DNA from: Polytrichum commune
Taxonomy: Eukaryota > Streptophyta > Polytrichopsida > Polytrichales > Polytrichaceae
DNA: 64,000 bases
Direction of reading: 5' to 3'
Assembly: GCA_950295325.1 (NCBI GenBank)
Contig: OX485806.1
Location: forward strand, 50,897,169-50,961,168
In this document: one piece after another, positions 1-11,846 of the stretch
Layout: each line of letters starts with the position of its first letter
Position numbering within the stretch: position 1 is the first letter of the stretch
Notes under the pieces: generated by a model
Seen by the model: the letters and a program-made list of their open reading frames with translations, nothing else
Databases searched by the model: none
What the model was told of the DNA's origin: nothing
Made by a program: the position numbers and the translations under genes

Positions 1-79
1 TTTTTATTTCAAATGATTTTAATCCTCTCTATATTATGCCGCATGTTGTTTTTAAAATGCACTAAGTGATCTACCCGTG

Positions 80-830
80 GCTCAAGATCACCTCAATCGG
101 AGGTGTGAGCTTGGAGTTATGGCCACATGAGTGGGGCGCTGTCCCGGGACTGCGCCCTGGTACAGCAGTGGCCTAGGAGTGATTCCCGGGACTGCCAAGG
201 TTCAAACAGGCATAACGTCCTCAATACTAGCCGAAATGGGGCAATTGAGGAGTCCGTCGGCATCCACGTGAAGCATAGATGAAGATCAAGTGGTCACTTG
301 TTAGCATCAGACATCATACAAGGAAGTTATGATGGTCTGAAACTGCTGGGGCTTCTAGGCCCATCAGCTAAGGGAAAATGTCTACTTGGCCCCAACTCTT
401 GGTAGAGAGACAAAAGGTCTCTTGATGGTGGGGTAGGGGCCCCGCGTAGAGTCCTAGAGGCTTATATGGGTGAGGTGGTGTGGCCTCACCCACCCGAGGC
501 CGAACTGCACGGCCTCCATGGGCTTTGGCCCATTGTCAGGCCATAGTTGCCTAGTATGCTTCGGGTTGTTGTAGTGTTGCTCCGGCAATGCGATGATCAA
601 CATAGGATTGGACTTCCATGGATGGAAATCCACATCGAAGAAACGGGTTACCGATTAAGGGGTGAGTCCTGAAAGCAAAGTAAGAGGGTTGGTTCCCTCC
701 TACGAACTATATGGTCCGGGGTAGGAGGAGCTAACCATTAGCATGGCGGTATGCGAAGAGTTAGCGCTCGTAACCTTTGCTAGAAAGGAAAATTGGCAAG
801 ATTGCTAAGAGGCTAGCAAGGGTTGCAACA
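80..830 (+). mobile_element. 5'-truncated gypsy LTR (family 1)
   Basis: This stretch aligns by eye with the intact LTRs at 31591 and 37672, from the segment containing CTCAATCGGAGGTGTGAGC to the 3' end ..GGTTGCAACA. The first ~220 bp of the LTR are missing. It includes the TATA-like TTATATGG near 463 that all long copies share. It runs directly into internal element sequence at 831, with the primer-binding region deleted. Confidence 0.85.
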
Positions 831-990
831 TGCAAACCTCAAAAAATATTCGGGGGCTAGAATACTGAATGCACCCAAAAGTTTGGAAGGTAATGATGTT
901 GGATTGAAATTCCAATTCAAGATGCTTGGAAGGTAGTGATATTGGAATGGACTTGGTGCAAATAAGACACCCGAGGTCTTTTAAAACCTA
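831..990 (+). mobile_element. Gypsy leader/gag fragment
   Basis: This matches the internal region of the 31.6-kb element at about 32796-32955, including GAATGCACCCAAAA and the stretch ending CCTATGTGCGC. It is non-coding here. The match breaks where a reverse-oriented LTR begins and resumes on its far side, so both flanks belong to one older gypsy copy. Confidence 0.7.
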
Positions 991-1955
991 TGTGCGCAAC
1001 TTGCTAGTTCCCTTAATAATCTTGCCAATTTTTGTTCTTAGCAAAGCTTACATGCGCTAACCCTTCGCATTCCCCCATGCTAATGGTTAGCTCCTCCTAC
1101 CCCGGACGTTATAGTTCATAAGAAGGGAACCAACCCTCCTACTTTGCTTTCAGGACTCACACCTTCATCGGTAACCAATTCCTAGATGTGGACTTCCATC
1201 CATGGAAGTCCAATCCTATGTTGATCAGTGCGTTGCTGGAGCAACACTACAACAACCCGAAGCATACTAGGCAACTATGGCCTCACCGTGGGCCAATGCC
1301 CATGGAGGTCGTGCCATTTGGCCTCGGGTGGGTGAGGTTACACCACCTCACCCATATAAGCCTCTACAACGTTACGCGGGGCCCCTACCCCACCATCAAG
1401 AAACCTTTTGTCTCTTTACCAAGAGTTGGGCCAAATAGACATTTTCCATTAGCCGCTGGGCGCAATAGCCTCGAGCAACTTCAGACCATCATTACTTCCT
1501 TAGATGATGTCTGATGCTAACAAACAACCACCCCATCTTCATCTACGCTTCCCGTACATGCCCATGGATTCCTCACTTGCCCCATTCGGGCAAGAATTGA
1601 GGGAGTTATGCTTGTTTAAACCTTGGGAGTCCCGGGAGGCACTCCCAGGCCACTGCTCTGTACCAGGGCGCTGTCCCGAGACAGCGCCCCACTCAAATTG
1701 CCATAACTCATAGCTCACACCTCCGATTAAGGTGTTCTTAATCATTCTAGAATCATCACGCCATGAGCTACGTATAGCTTATGGCCATATCCTCGTGCCT
1801 CCTAGTCTGTGTGGGTGGGAGGCGTTCTCAACGCCCGAGGCCCTCACCCACACTAGGATCATTTGGGCCAATGGCGGCACAAGTCCCGAGTGTCACTCCG
1901 GGGTCCCTTTGTGCCCGTGGTGTTTTGGGCACTCCTTATAGAGAGGTACGCGACA
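991..1955 (-). mobile_element. Solo LTR, family 1, reverse orientation
   Basis: This is a near full-length (965 bp) reverse-complement copy of the family 1 LTR. It runs from TGTGCGCAAC (degenerate for TGTCGCAACC) to ..GCGACA. No internal domain is attached and gag-like sequence lies on both sides. The flanks ACCTA and TTTGA do not match, so the target duplication is lost or the ends are rearranged. Confidence 0.85.
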
Positions 1956-2270
1956 TTTGACATCCAAATAAATGGTGCAATTAAGATGGATGAATTGGCT
2001 AAGAAATTCATAGTTTGAAATGGAGTTGCGAAAATGGGTGGTGAATGTTTTGTTCAAGTTCTTAATACTTCTTGATGTTGTGGCAGGGATTATCAAGATT
2101 GCGAGAGCATTATTGCTTATCGTCCCGAAAAGAAGTTAGACGATGCTTCACCACAAAGTGGTTTTAACTGAAATAGGTCCGAAAGAAATGAGCACAAGTG
2201 TTTTGGCCCATTATACCAATATAAATTATGCTCCTGTCGTGGACAAAATGTTGAAAGGTGGCTTTGTGCT
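1956..2270 (+). mobile_element. Gypsy gag remnant
   Basis: This is homologous to 32985-33270 of the 31.6-kb element: the GATGAATTGGCTAAGAAATT stretch, the CCGAAAGAAATGAG stretch, and the first unit of the ~57-bp gag repeat (AATGTTGAAAGGTGGC). Stops are frequent in all frames. The repeat unit is cut by a MITE after TTTGTGCT and continues at 2604. Confidence 0.7.
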
Positions 2271-2603
2271 CTCGGGGGGGGCAGTGTGTTAAAAAGTTAA
2301 GGATATAGGTGCGAACAACCACTATTTTATAGGGGGGTATTACTTTCAATTTTTTTTTTCACATGCTATTATTATGTAAATTTCTACTTTGGGTTAATAT
2401 AAAAATGGCTTGCATTACTTATAATTCCAAATTACCTATTATTCCATACCCTATAGTACTTTAAAGATGTCCAGTGCCATTTTTGATACCCTATATTACT
2501 CTTAAGTCCAATTATAAATTTTTGCCCCCATGTTTTTTAAATACCCTATCATTTGTTCGCACGTATATTGCTACTCCAACCAATGACTACCCCCCCCCCC
2601 GAG
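2271..2603. mobile_element. hAT-like MITE with 8-bp target duplication
   Basis: This is a 333-bp AT-rich non-coding element. It begins CTCGGGGGGGGGCAG and ends in a C-run followed by GAG. The ends form imperfect terminal inverted repeats of about 45 bp that share GTGCGAAC near their inner limits. It is flanked by perfect 8-bp direct repeats TTTGTGCT (2263-2270 and 2604-2611). Eight-base duplications are typical of hAT elements. Removing it rejoins a gag repeat unit. Confidence 0.8.
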
Positions 2604-2619
2604 TTTGTGCTACCAAAGC

Positions 2620-4199
2620 TGTGAGGCCTAAACTCCCACCTTTAGCGTCGTAGTCCAGGTGGAAGTTTATTACTCACATTTACTTACTTGAACTCCCTTA
2701 ATCTTTAGTTGTGCTCACACCAACCAATCATGCCACCGATATGAATCACACCCCATCAAGTTTTATGGAATAAGTTGAGGTGTTCAAAAACACCCCTTAT
2801 TATTGTGGGTCCTTTCCCATTCATAATTCACCAAGTCAACACAAAATCCACATCCTGATCCACAATGATAAATCCAACTACCCTAATCTATTCTACTGTT
2901 TGTTTCAACTTGTTTGGACACACTTTGGCACACCAGTCCCACCTCTTCCTAACTGCACTTGAACAACTACCCCCACTAATCCCACTTAGCATCTAATTAG
3001 CAAAATCCATGCCCGTTGGGCTAAAGGCTGCTGGCCTCCTGGTTCACGAAGGTTGCTGGCCTCTACTCAACTGTGGCAGCCACTGCCAAACCCACACCTC
3101 GCTTATCCCCGCACCCTGCAACCAGCATTAGTGTAGAAAATCGGGCAACACCGAGATCTCCCTCCCCAGTTTGCTTGAATGAGCCTTGGGTCCCCGATAG
3201 ATTTAATCCTAACAACCTGCTGTCAATCTCTAGCTCCGATATCGGTAACAGTTGAATTTGGCAGCTGCTAGCTGCCGACTCTCGGCCACCCCTCCCTGGC
3301 TCGCAACTTTACTGTTCGGTTGCATTCCACCCCGTTCTGAACTACCAGGCTTCATGTGACAGCCCATGAGCTCAGAATCTAAACCAATTCAGACAATGCC
3401 GTTTTTTCCCCTTCCTTATTACCCCCTTTACATCCCAAATTCCACCACCAGAGTCGCAATTCAAAATGTGGGCAAGCTTCGAATGGCCTTTCCACCCTCT
3501 TCAGATTTCTCAATTGCACCTCTAATTCATTCCCTTGCCTGGCTACACTCCTGATTATAGCTCCTCCCCTTTGAGGATTGCAGGCTGGTGTCCTCTTCCT
3601 AAGTCGTCCCCTATTTCCAGTTCGTGTGACTCTCCTGCCACCCCCCTGGCCGTGTTGAGCTCCCTCCGTCGGCCTTCCCTCGGAGGTGATGTCGGCTCTC
3701 CTCGCCATCATCCTCCCTCATTCTGCCTGGGCCTCCTTGAAAATCCGCCGCCTAGCCTCTCCCTCATAGCTGCTGTCTCTCCGTCCCCCAGCACCACACC
3801 TCCAGAGCCTCTCGGCAGCCTCAACCGACTTCTGGTCATGTCCCCCGGATTTTACTAGATTACAATTCCCCGCCCCCTAAACGGACACTACTGCCTCCCC
3901 TTATCGGTCAGCAAGAGACGAACTCAATAATGCTTTCACCCCTAATCCTAAAAAATATTTAGCTACTCTCAACCTAAACCCTCAACACTTCACATATCAA
4001 AAACACTAATTTCACAATACAACTCTTCATCATCCTAAAACCCAAATACAAAACCACACCGCTACTACTAACTCAATACAACCCCAAGCCCACAGCCTGC
4101 ACTCTTTTTATGTTTTGAATAACGATGATAAGTTCAAAATCAATTTCTAACAACTTTTTAAGGGTTAACATCACATGTGGGCACCATTTCGGGCTCACA
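2620..4199 (+). mobile_element. Solo LTR, family 2 (TSD AAAGC)
   Basis: This 1580-bp lone element starts TGTGAGGCCTAAAC and ends GGGCTCACA. Perfect 5-bp duplications AAAGC lie at 2615-2619 and 4200-4204. TG..CA ends, short inverted termini and a 5-bp duplication fit a solo LTR, although no internal domain of this family is in the window. The CTCTTTTTATGTTTTG box about 90 bp from the end recurs in other copies. It sits inside the gypsy gag repeat. The short ORFs in it have no recognisable product. Confidence 0.75.
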
Positions 4200-5067
4200 A
4201 AAGCGAATCATATTTGTGCCACGGACATAAATGTTAAAAGTTGGTTTTGCAGATCAAGCCAAATCATGTTTGTATCACATACCAAATGTAAGATGATGGC
4301 TTTGTGGCCAAGGCTAATAGCCTTAAGCCAAGGCCATGTTTTTTGTACTTCATAATCCAAATCAATGAGAGAAATGTCTCATGTGTTGTCAAAGAGGCAA
4401 CGCACTCCTTTATGAGCCCAAAACTTACAAGGGGCTTGGGGCTTGCCGATGCATAGACCGGGCAAGGCCATCAAGGTGCGGTTTGCAAAAGGTGAACTGC
4501 ATGTAACCTTTTAATGTGGGACATTAGATTTTTGTGAAGATTCTACACTATGTGAAATAGATGAGGTGCATGTCATTGTGAAGGTCACTTTCTTTGAAAC
4601 TCACATGGTACATGTGAGACACAAGCAGGTACAAAGAGTTGAATTTGAAATTCACCAGAACTCCTATAGTAGGAGGAATCAAGTTAAAATTGGTCTTAAT
4701 GAACCAAATGAACAATGAAAAAATAATGGTTTTGGTTCAATTAAACAACTTCAAGGAACTTATGGGGAGGCTATGACAAATGGGTCTCCTCCAAACCACA
4801 TTCCTGGAATGTTGGAGAGGTACAAAGATGTATTCACCAATGAGTTGCTCAAAAGTTGCTCAAAAAATAACTTTGCTCAATGAGAGATTGAGTTCTTAAG
4901 CATTGTGATGACAAATGGAGGTGGTGAACGAACATGAAGATGGTCAAGGCAATTCAAGAATGTAAGCAGCCCTTGATTTAAAAAAAAAACTTAGGCTAAT
5001 GTTTGTTGGTGAAATAAACTTGTGATGTAAGATAATGGAGGGGTACATGGACTACCCCGAAGCTAGG
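4200..5067 (+). mobile_element. Gypsy gag-pol remnant, RT core missing
   Basis: This continues the gypsy copy interrupted at 2263. It holds more ~57-bp gag repeat units (4200-4320), then the segment equivalent to 33570-34200 of the intact-LTR element (downstream of gag to RYKDVFTNELLK). It then jumps to sequence normally found after RNase H (GGCTAATGTTTG.., GGGTACATGGACTACCCCGA). The reverse transcriptase palm is absent and many stops occur. Confidence 0.7.
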
Positions 5068-5154
5068 TGGAATGCAATAGGTTAGCGTTTGTGACCCTTG
5101 CTAGAACTGAAAAATGACCAAGGTTGTTAAGGGGGGCTAGCAAAGGTTGCGACA
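5068..5154 (+). mobile_element. LTR 3' fragment, family 1
   Basis: This matches the last ~85 bp of the family 1 LTR (GGTTAGCG, CTTGCTAGAA, ending GGTTGCGACA). It terminates the plus-oriented remnant and abuts a minus-oriented remnant at 5155. Confidence 0.75.
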
Positions 5155-7020
5155 CCATCCATCCCTCGCCTCTGTATGCACCTCAAAATGCTTGTGAAAA
5201 TCCGGAAACTTGAGCACATGTGGCAAAGAAAACTTGCTATTGAGGCCCCTAAAGGCTTGGTGACAAAGCTCATCCCACCCTTGGGATAGCTATTTCTTAG
5301 ACAAGTCGGACAAAGTCCTAGCAACCTTAGAAAACTCTACAATGAAGCGGTGGTAGTAGTTGGCTAGACCAACCAATGACCCAAGTTTTTTTTGAGCCAA
5401 GGGTCACTTCCATTTTTGGATTTCCTTAACCTTTTTCATATTCATCTACCAATTTTATTTGTCACCTTATAGCTCAGAATTTCAATTTCTCACTGAACAA
5501 AATTGTTTTCCACTCCTTGGCGGTACTTTTTTTATCAACCCATTGGTGAGTTTATCCTTGTACCTCGCCAACACCCCACAAATATAGTTCCGGGGAGGCC
5601 CATCTTTCCTAGCCTCCCCATGAGTTCCTTGTAGTTGCTCCAATAGAACCACGACCACTATTTGTTTATTTTCCACTTGAATCGACTTGGTTCCTCCTAC
5701 CATAGGAGTCTTTGTCAATTTCAAACTAAACTCTTTGCCATCATGGTACACCACAAGCGCACCAATTTGCATCTTACATCTACCATGTGAGTTACAAAAA
5801 ATGTTACCTTCAAAATGACAAGCATCTCATTTATTTCACATAGTGTGAAATTTTCATAAAAATCCAATATTCTACATTAGAAAGTTACGTGCATAGTCAC
5901 CTCCTCTGCCTTATGCGGTTCACCCTTTGCAAAGCGCACGTTGATGGGTTTGCCCGCTCTACGCATCGGCAAGCTTCACCTACTTTGTCAGCTTTGGACT
6001 CATGAAAGAATGGGTTGCTCCTTGTTGTTGACCAAATATGAGACATTCATTACATGGACTTGGGCCTTAAGGTACACAAGAACTATGCTTTGGTAAAAGC
6101 CTAGTAGCTTTAGCCATAAAGCCACCTTCTAATGTTTTGTTTCTGACATAAATGTGATTTGCCTTGCTACCACAAATTCACCTTCTAACATTCTGTCCGT
6201 GGCATACACATGATTTGCCTTGGTACCACAAGGCCACGTTTTAACATCCCGTCTGCAATACAAACATGAGTTGCTTTGGTAGCACAAAGCCACCTTTCAA
6301 CATTCAATCCGCGACACGATCATGATTTGCTTTGGTGACAGAAAACCACCATCCAACATTCCGTCCATGACACAAGCATGATTTGCCTTTGTAGTACAAA
6401 TCCACTTTCCAACATTTCGTCCGTGGTACAAACATTATTTGCCTTGGTATAATGGGCCAAACTATTTGCGCTCATTTCTTTGGGACTTATTTTTACTAAA
6501 GCCATTTTGTAATGAAGCGCCGCCCAACTTCTTTTTGGGACCATCAACTTCAATGCTCTCAAAATCTTGATGATCCCCGCCACATCCTCAATAAGCTTTG
6601 GGAACTTCAACAAGGATTCCACCAACCATTTTTACAACCCCATCTAAAACTATGAGTTTCTTAGCCAATTCATCTGTCTTTGTTGCACCATTCATTTGCG
6701 TGCCTCATTTGCACCAAGTTCATTCCAACATCATCACCTTCCAAGCTTCCGGGTGCATTTGATATTGTAGCCCCCAAATATTTTTTGAGGTTTGTGGGAG
6801 CCCTTTCAAAAGACTCTTCCATTTTCCTCACCGAATCCATCATCATTTCCATCATTGTCATTAGAATCAATGGTTTGGTCAACATCCACTTGTACATGAT
6901 CTTTGTTTTAATTTGAGCATCACAACCTTTTAGAGACCTCGGGCTCACCATCATAATCCGCACATTTGATAGCCATCCCTTTCTCCAAGTGCTAGCTTAA
7001 AGATTGGAACCTTCCTCTGA
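5155..7020 (-). mobile_element. Gypsy gag-pol remnant, reverse orientation
   Basis: Read on the minus strand this runs from gag to an RT/RNase H segment. A segment resembling the PBS (TATCAGAGGAAGG) lies near 7010-7025. Gag with the ~57-bp tandem unit follows at 6970-6130 (one 101-codon open stretch at 6625-6320). The post-gag segment ending RYKDKLTNGLIKK lies at 5772-5482, and an RT/RNase H piece with GLANYYHRFI-like and KHFEVHTEARD motifs at 5420-5155. As in the other copies, the RT palm between these blocks is missing. Confidence 0.7.
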
Positions 7021-7027
7021 TACGACG

Positions 7028-7245
7028 TATCAGAACCCTTGCTAACGCCCCTACTAAACTAACTTGGTTATTTTTCAATTCTAGCAAGGGTTAGGAGCGA
7101 TAACCCTTCACATTCTGCCATAGTAATGGTTAGCGCCTCATACCACGGACCTCTTAGTTCATAGGAGGGAGACCAACCCTCTTACACTTGCATTCGGAAC
7201 TCACCACTTAATCGGTACCAATGGTAAGATGTGGATTTCTACCCA
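7028..7245 (-). mobile_element. LTR fragment, family 1 (5' LTR of the minus remnant)
   Basis: This is a 3'-terminal LTR piece beginning (plus strand) TATCAGAACCCTTGC instead of TGTCGCAACCCTTGC. The solo LTR at 7691 has the same variant end. It adjoins the PBS-like sequence of the minus-oriented remnant across a 5-nt spacer (CGTCG). It is cut off at about 7245, where copia sequence begins. Confidence 0.7.
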
Positions 7246-9367
7246 TTAAATTGCTCTACGGATTTAAGCAATTCGGAAGAACATGGTATGAATGCATTCA
7301 CATATTCTTTGAAAATAAAGGCTTTATGAGGAGCCATCATTGTATGTTTTACAAACTTGCCACTACATAGTAATTGTAATTTTATATGTAAACGACCTAA
7401 TCATTTTGGGAAGCAATTCAAACATGATCAACGAGTTGATATCTAGCCTCAAGTACAAATTCAAGATGAATAACCTTAGTGAGTTCCATTTCTTCTTCAA
7501 AGTTCATTTTGAAAGGGATAGGACCCCCATCATTACCATCCATTAATGGATCTACATCAAAACCATTTTGGAACGATTTGAAATGGGGGATTGTAAACCC
7601 ATTGCAATCCCGCTCAACACAAAGACCTCATTAGCAATGCTTTCAAAGGAGGAGTATGAGGATCATTCACACGAAATGAAAGACATTCCGTATCAGAACC
7701 CTTGCTAGTTCCCCTAACAAAACTTGGTCATTTTTCAATTCTAGCAAAGGTCATGAACGTTAACCCTTTGCATTCTGCCATACTAATGGTTAGCTCTCCA
7801 TATTGCGGACCTCTTAGTTCATAGGAGGGGGACAAACCCACCTACTCTAGCATTCAATATTCAACGCTTAATTGATAACCAACGGTAAGATGTAGACTTC
7901 TATCCATGGAAGTTTAATCTTTAATTAATCATCGTGTTCCCAAAGCAACACTAAAACAACCCGAACCATACTAAGCAACTAGGCCCCCATGTTGGGCCAA
8001 TGCCTGTGGGGGTTGTGCCGTTCGACCTCGGGTGGATTTGGCTAGCCACATTGACTCACCCATATGAACCTCTAGGACTTTCAACAGGGACTTTACCCCA
8101 CCATCAAGAAACTTTTCTTCTTTCTACCAAGAGTTTGGGCCAAATAGACAATATCCCCTAGCCGTTGGGACTCGAAGCCCCCAATAGCTTTAGATTATCA
8201 TAATATCTATGTATGATTTTGGATGCTCACATGCAACCACTCCATTGTCATCTACGTTTTACTTAGATGCCGATGGACTCCTCACTGGGTCCCATCGGAC
8301 AAATATTGAGGAAGGTATGCCTGGTCAAACCTTGGCAGTCCTGAAAGCCACTCCCAAGCCATTGTTATACTAGGTCGTTGTCCCGGGATAATGACCCATT
8401 CAAATTTCCATATCCTCTAGCTCACACCTTCAATTGAGATGTTCTTGATCATTCTAGAATGTGCACACCATAAGCTATGCATAGCAAATGGCCTTGCTCT
8501 TGTGATTACTAGTCTTTGTGGGTGGGAGGCGTTCCCAACGCCCGAGGCCCTCACCCACACTAGGATTATTTGGGCCCTCTCAAAAACGGCGCCATAAGTC
8601 TTGGGTGTAACTTTGGGATTCCCCTTGTGCCCATGGTATTTCACGCACTCCTCATGGAGAGGTGCGTGACATTCTATATCACAAAGCGATGGGGTCATTG
8701 ATGTACGCAATCGTGGCCACAAGATCGGATGTCGCATTTGCGATAAGCATGGTAAGCCAATTTATGTCGAAACCAAGTTCAATGCGTTGGATGGCGATCA
8801 AACGAATCATAAGGTACTTGAAGGGCACTTTAGGTATAAGGTTGCGCATTGGACGCAAACACATAAACCTTAAAGGTTATTTGGATGTGGATTGGGCTGG
8901 TGGTGTGGATAACCATAGGTCTTTATCTGGATACGTTTTTTCTATTGGAGAGGGGGCCATGTTGTAGAATAGAAAACGATAACAAACAATGGTACAATCT
9001 ACAATGGAGGTGGAATACATGGCCATGAACCAATGCTCAAGGGAGGCCATTTGGCTTAGTCAACTAATGTAGGACGTAGGATGTGTGCAAGAGGAAGCAA
9101 CGACCATTATGTGCAACAACCAAAGTTTTATGGCACTTGCCAAGAACCCCATAGACCATGATAGGTCATAATATATCGACGTGCAATATCATTTCCTAAG
9201 AGAAAAAATTTGAAAACAAAGTTGTAAAGCTAGAATATTGTCCAATTCAATATATGGTAGCGGATATTCTAACAAAGGCTTTAGCAAGACATACGCATGA
9301 TTTTTCTAGTAAAATAATGGGGTTGGAGTAGAATGTCACCACGCAAAATAAGAGTATTGGAAGATAA
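7246..9367 (+). pseudogene. Ty1/copia pol remnant (RT and RNase H)
   Basis: This is part of a copia polyprotein, split by a solo LTR at 7691-8671. The left part encodes LLYGFKQFGRTWYECI and the RT catalytic box as LYVNDLIILGS; the usual second residue pair DD is ND here. The right part encodes the RNase H region: YHKAMGSLMYAIVATRSDVA, YLKGTLGIRLRIGR, YLDVDWAGG, a degenerate ..EVEYMAM.. and ADILTKALARH near 9265. Several stops and the insertion make it inactive. Gag, protease and integrase are not seen. Confidence 0.85.
7691..8671 (-). mobile_element. Old solo LTR, family 1, inside copia pol
   Basis: This is a 981-bp reverse-complement LTR. Its flanks TTCCG (7686-7690) and TTCTA (8672-8676) differ only by the CG-to-TA change expected of CpG decay. 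Subtracting it joins ..KDIPY to ..YHKAMGS of the copia reading frame. Its divergence from the 31.6-kb LTRs makes it one of the older copies. Confidence 0.85.
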
Positions 9368-9511
9368 TGTTAGGTTGCATTGGTGATATTGCCCCATATG
9401 GATTGTCAACATTGATCATAACCTACACATATAAATAAAAGCATAAAAGGAGGAACCAATCATTCTTTCCATTGTATGCAATCCTTGTGCATTGTGTTCT
9501 ACAGTCTTACA
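9368..9511 (+). mobile_element. Probable copia 3' LTR
   Basis: It follows the RNase H remnant and a purine-rich GAGTATTGGAAGATAA tract. It starts TGTTAGGTTGC and contains a TATAAATAAAAGC TATA/polyadenylation-like box. The 3' limit is uncertain: TTACA at 9507-9511 is one candidate. No matching 5' LTR is in the window. Confidence 0.5.
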
Positions 9512-9779
9512 TTGGTCTCTTTGTTTTCTTCTCTCGTTTCCCAATAGCAAAAGCCCCCAATACTTAGTGGGTTGCTCGATGTACTTTGATTTATCTTATT
9601 TGAAGGCCTAAAATTTATCTCTATGATTTTTTCAGTGTTGTTCATCTTCTTACCACCAACCATCTTTGGTCCTAAATGTTTGGTAAAGTTCTTAGCACCC
9701 ACCACCTCAAGTATCATCATGAAGGTGCCATTTTTTTTCCTTGACAATATTTTCAAATTTTCTATCTCCTTGTATAATA
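9512..9779. other. Unassigned spacer
   Basis: AT-rich sequence between the copia remnant and the point where similarity between the flanks of loci A and B begins. A minus-strand open stretch (9756-9499) has no recognisable features. Confidence 0.4.
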
Positions 9780-10246
9780 TAGGAAAACTTAGTAGTGTGA
9801 GCAGATAGCGGAGAGTGGAGAACAGAGATTGGAGAGCAAAAAATTTTGAGTTTGTTGGATAATTTTAGGACAATGTGTGCCTATTTCCGTGGAATTTATA
9901 GATAGTGTGAGGGCAATTTGTTGGAAAGGTACCCCATTCCCATGGAGATTATAACGCATTCTAGTTCGAGAAACAAGTAGAACCTAAAGGCGTGGAATAA
10001 TGTATTTGTTATCAAATATCTTATAGTCTAGGTTTGAAATGGTTTCATATTAAATTAGGGCTGACGTCAGCAATTGAAATCAAACATCAACAAAACATAT
10101 AGAAAGAGTTGAATGGGGATTTGCAAAATGCACAAAGAAATACAACAAATGAACTTAGAAAATATTTATAAAAAAAACAATACATTTGAGATAGAGTTTC
10201 CAAATGCACGAGGCGTAGTCAACTACTTGCACTACCATGACTATCA
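9780..10246 (-). repeat. 3' flank of locus A, duplicated at locus B
   Basis: This matches 61610-62039 by eye. Shared landmarks are AACTTAGTA(R)TGTGAGC, AGCGGAGAG, ATGTATTTGTTATCAA and GCAATTGAAAT. Similarity begins sharply at about 9780 and 61610 and continues into the last exons of both loci, so this marks one edge of the duplicated unit. No ORF. Confidence 0.65.
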
Positions 10247-10454
10247 TTATAGTCTATCATTATCCTCGCCCTACTCGGCCTGTATGTCTAGAAAATCCAA
10301 TACTAGGTTGTTGAAAGGTCGGATGCGACTAGGAGGTGGAGACGAAGCTTCCGCTAAAAGATTGGCAAGCTCAGCAGCATACGAAGGGAGCTCAAACATC
10401 TTGGAAGGACTCGAACATTTGCCTCAACGAAGGACTGCGTTCTCCCCTAGCACT
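10247..10454 (-). pseudogene. Locus A last exon
   Basis: After acceptor GGTTCAG it encodes a tail matching locus B: MFELPSYAAELANLLAEASS, then RPFNNLVLDFLDIQAE. A TGA interrupts the N-terminal part and a TAG follows QAE, where locus B has CAG. The frame ends TAA at 10247. Confidence 0.65.
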
Positions 10455-10551
10455 CTGAACCCCCAAGCAAGAAGATTAGAAACAAGATGACACATGATGA
10501 TGGGAAAATGACATGAAGGTAAACATGACAAAACATATAAAGTAAACTTAC

Positions 10552-10750
10552 GTACAAAAAAAACCGAATGCGCGTTTGGTCATCTTTTGAAGTGGATAAA
10601 AAATAGAGGTAGACGGTGGGGCAACTGAACGGGGAGTACGCGTAAGTTGGGGATCGCGCATGGGGAGTAAGATTGCATTGAAAATGATGGGGTCATTCTC
10701 AAGGGCCACGATATGCCGCTCAAGTGAGCGACATGCTGTAATCGAACCAC
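10552..10750 (-). pseudogene. Locus A exon completing motif I
   Basis: It starts after GCTTTAG in the phase that completes GGS, giving CGV-GGSITACRSLERHIVALENDP across the splice. This is the motif I loop, helix and acidic ribose-binding strand of SAM-dependent amino-methylases. It ends NAILLPMRDPQ.. and ..KMTKRAFGFFCT at donor GTAC|GTAAGT. The paralogous exon at 62573-62373 reads GGFVIACRFIQHHIVALESD. Confidence 0.7.
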
Positions 10751-11417
10751 CTAAAGCAAAGAGAGGGAAAATGTTAGTATGGAAACTAGTGAAGAAAAAA
10801 TAAGGGAATATTCAAAGTAAGGATGATGCTGAAAGAGAATTGTACTGTGAGGCCAAACCCACCCCCCTTAAGCGTCCTAGTCCGGGTGATGGTCTTGAGA
10901 ATCACATGTAGTGTATGTAGCATGAAAATTGATCTCTTCACATCATTAAGCATTCGTGTCATTTTGAATTACTTTGTTTATTTAGAAGTAGCCTCTTGGC
11001 TCGTGGTCGCGTTGGCCTTTTCTAGGGTCCAACCGGCGGCCTTGGCAACACAAACTCTCAAGGATATTCTCCTTTGGCCTTTGATTATCCTTTCCTTCAA
11101 CTTGCCCTTGCTAGAGTCCTCCATTTTATCCATTTCTTATAAGCGATTGAATCTCCCAAAAAGGACATAAGTGTTAAAAAAACACTCCCTCAATGGTTGA
11201 TCACAAGTACAATTGCCTTTGAGGCCACACGGAATTCTAGATAAACTAATGCTTTAACTATTTGGCTTGCACTACAAAATCTAACACCTAATGTAATGGT
11301 TTATAGAAGTACTAATGTAAGGTTGTTTAGGACTAGCCTTGACTAGCTTCTATGTTAAGTTGATGTGTAGATAAACTAATGCTTCTCACATCAATCCTCT
11401 TCCGGGCAACTCCGAGG

Positions 11418-11846
11418 CTTAGCCACCTCGTCACAGGGTCCAGCAGTCGGCTTAGCCACCTCGTCCAAGGTCCAACAGTCGCTTAGCCACCTCGTCCAAG
11501 GTCCAGCAGTCGCTTAGCCACCTCGTCCAAGGTCCAGCAGTCGCTTAGCCACCTCGTCCAAGGTCCAGCAGTCGCTTAGCCACCTCGTCCAAGGTCCAGT
11601 AGTCGGCTTAGCCACCTCGTCACAGGGTCCAGCAGTCGGCTTAGCCACCTCGTCCAAGGTCCAGCAGTCGCTTAGCCACTTCGTCACAGGGTCCAGCAGT
11701 CGGCTTAGCCACTTCGTCACATGGTCCAGAAGTCGGCTTAGCCACCTCGTCCAAGGTCCAGCAGTCGCTTAGCCACATCGTCACAGGGTCCAGCAGTCGC
11801 TTAGCCACCTCGTCCAAGGTCCAACAGTCGGCTTAGCCACCTCGCT
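11418..11846. repeat. Minisatellite, ~31-33-bp unit
   Basis: About 14 tandem units begin CTTAGCCACCTCGT. They alternate between a CCAAGGTCCAGCAGTCG form (31 bp) and a CACAGGGTCCAGCAGTCGG form (33 bp). The array lies in the family 2 element inside the intron of locus A. The open stretch on the minus strand is only the repeat read through. Confidence 0.9.

Noticed and set aside
2590-2603. The C-run as an assembly artefact
   Set aside because: It pairs with a G-run at 2274 and sits between perfect 8-bp duplications, so it is a real element end.
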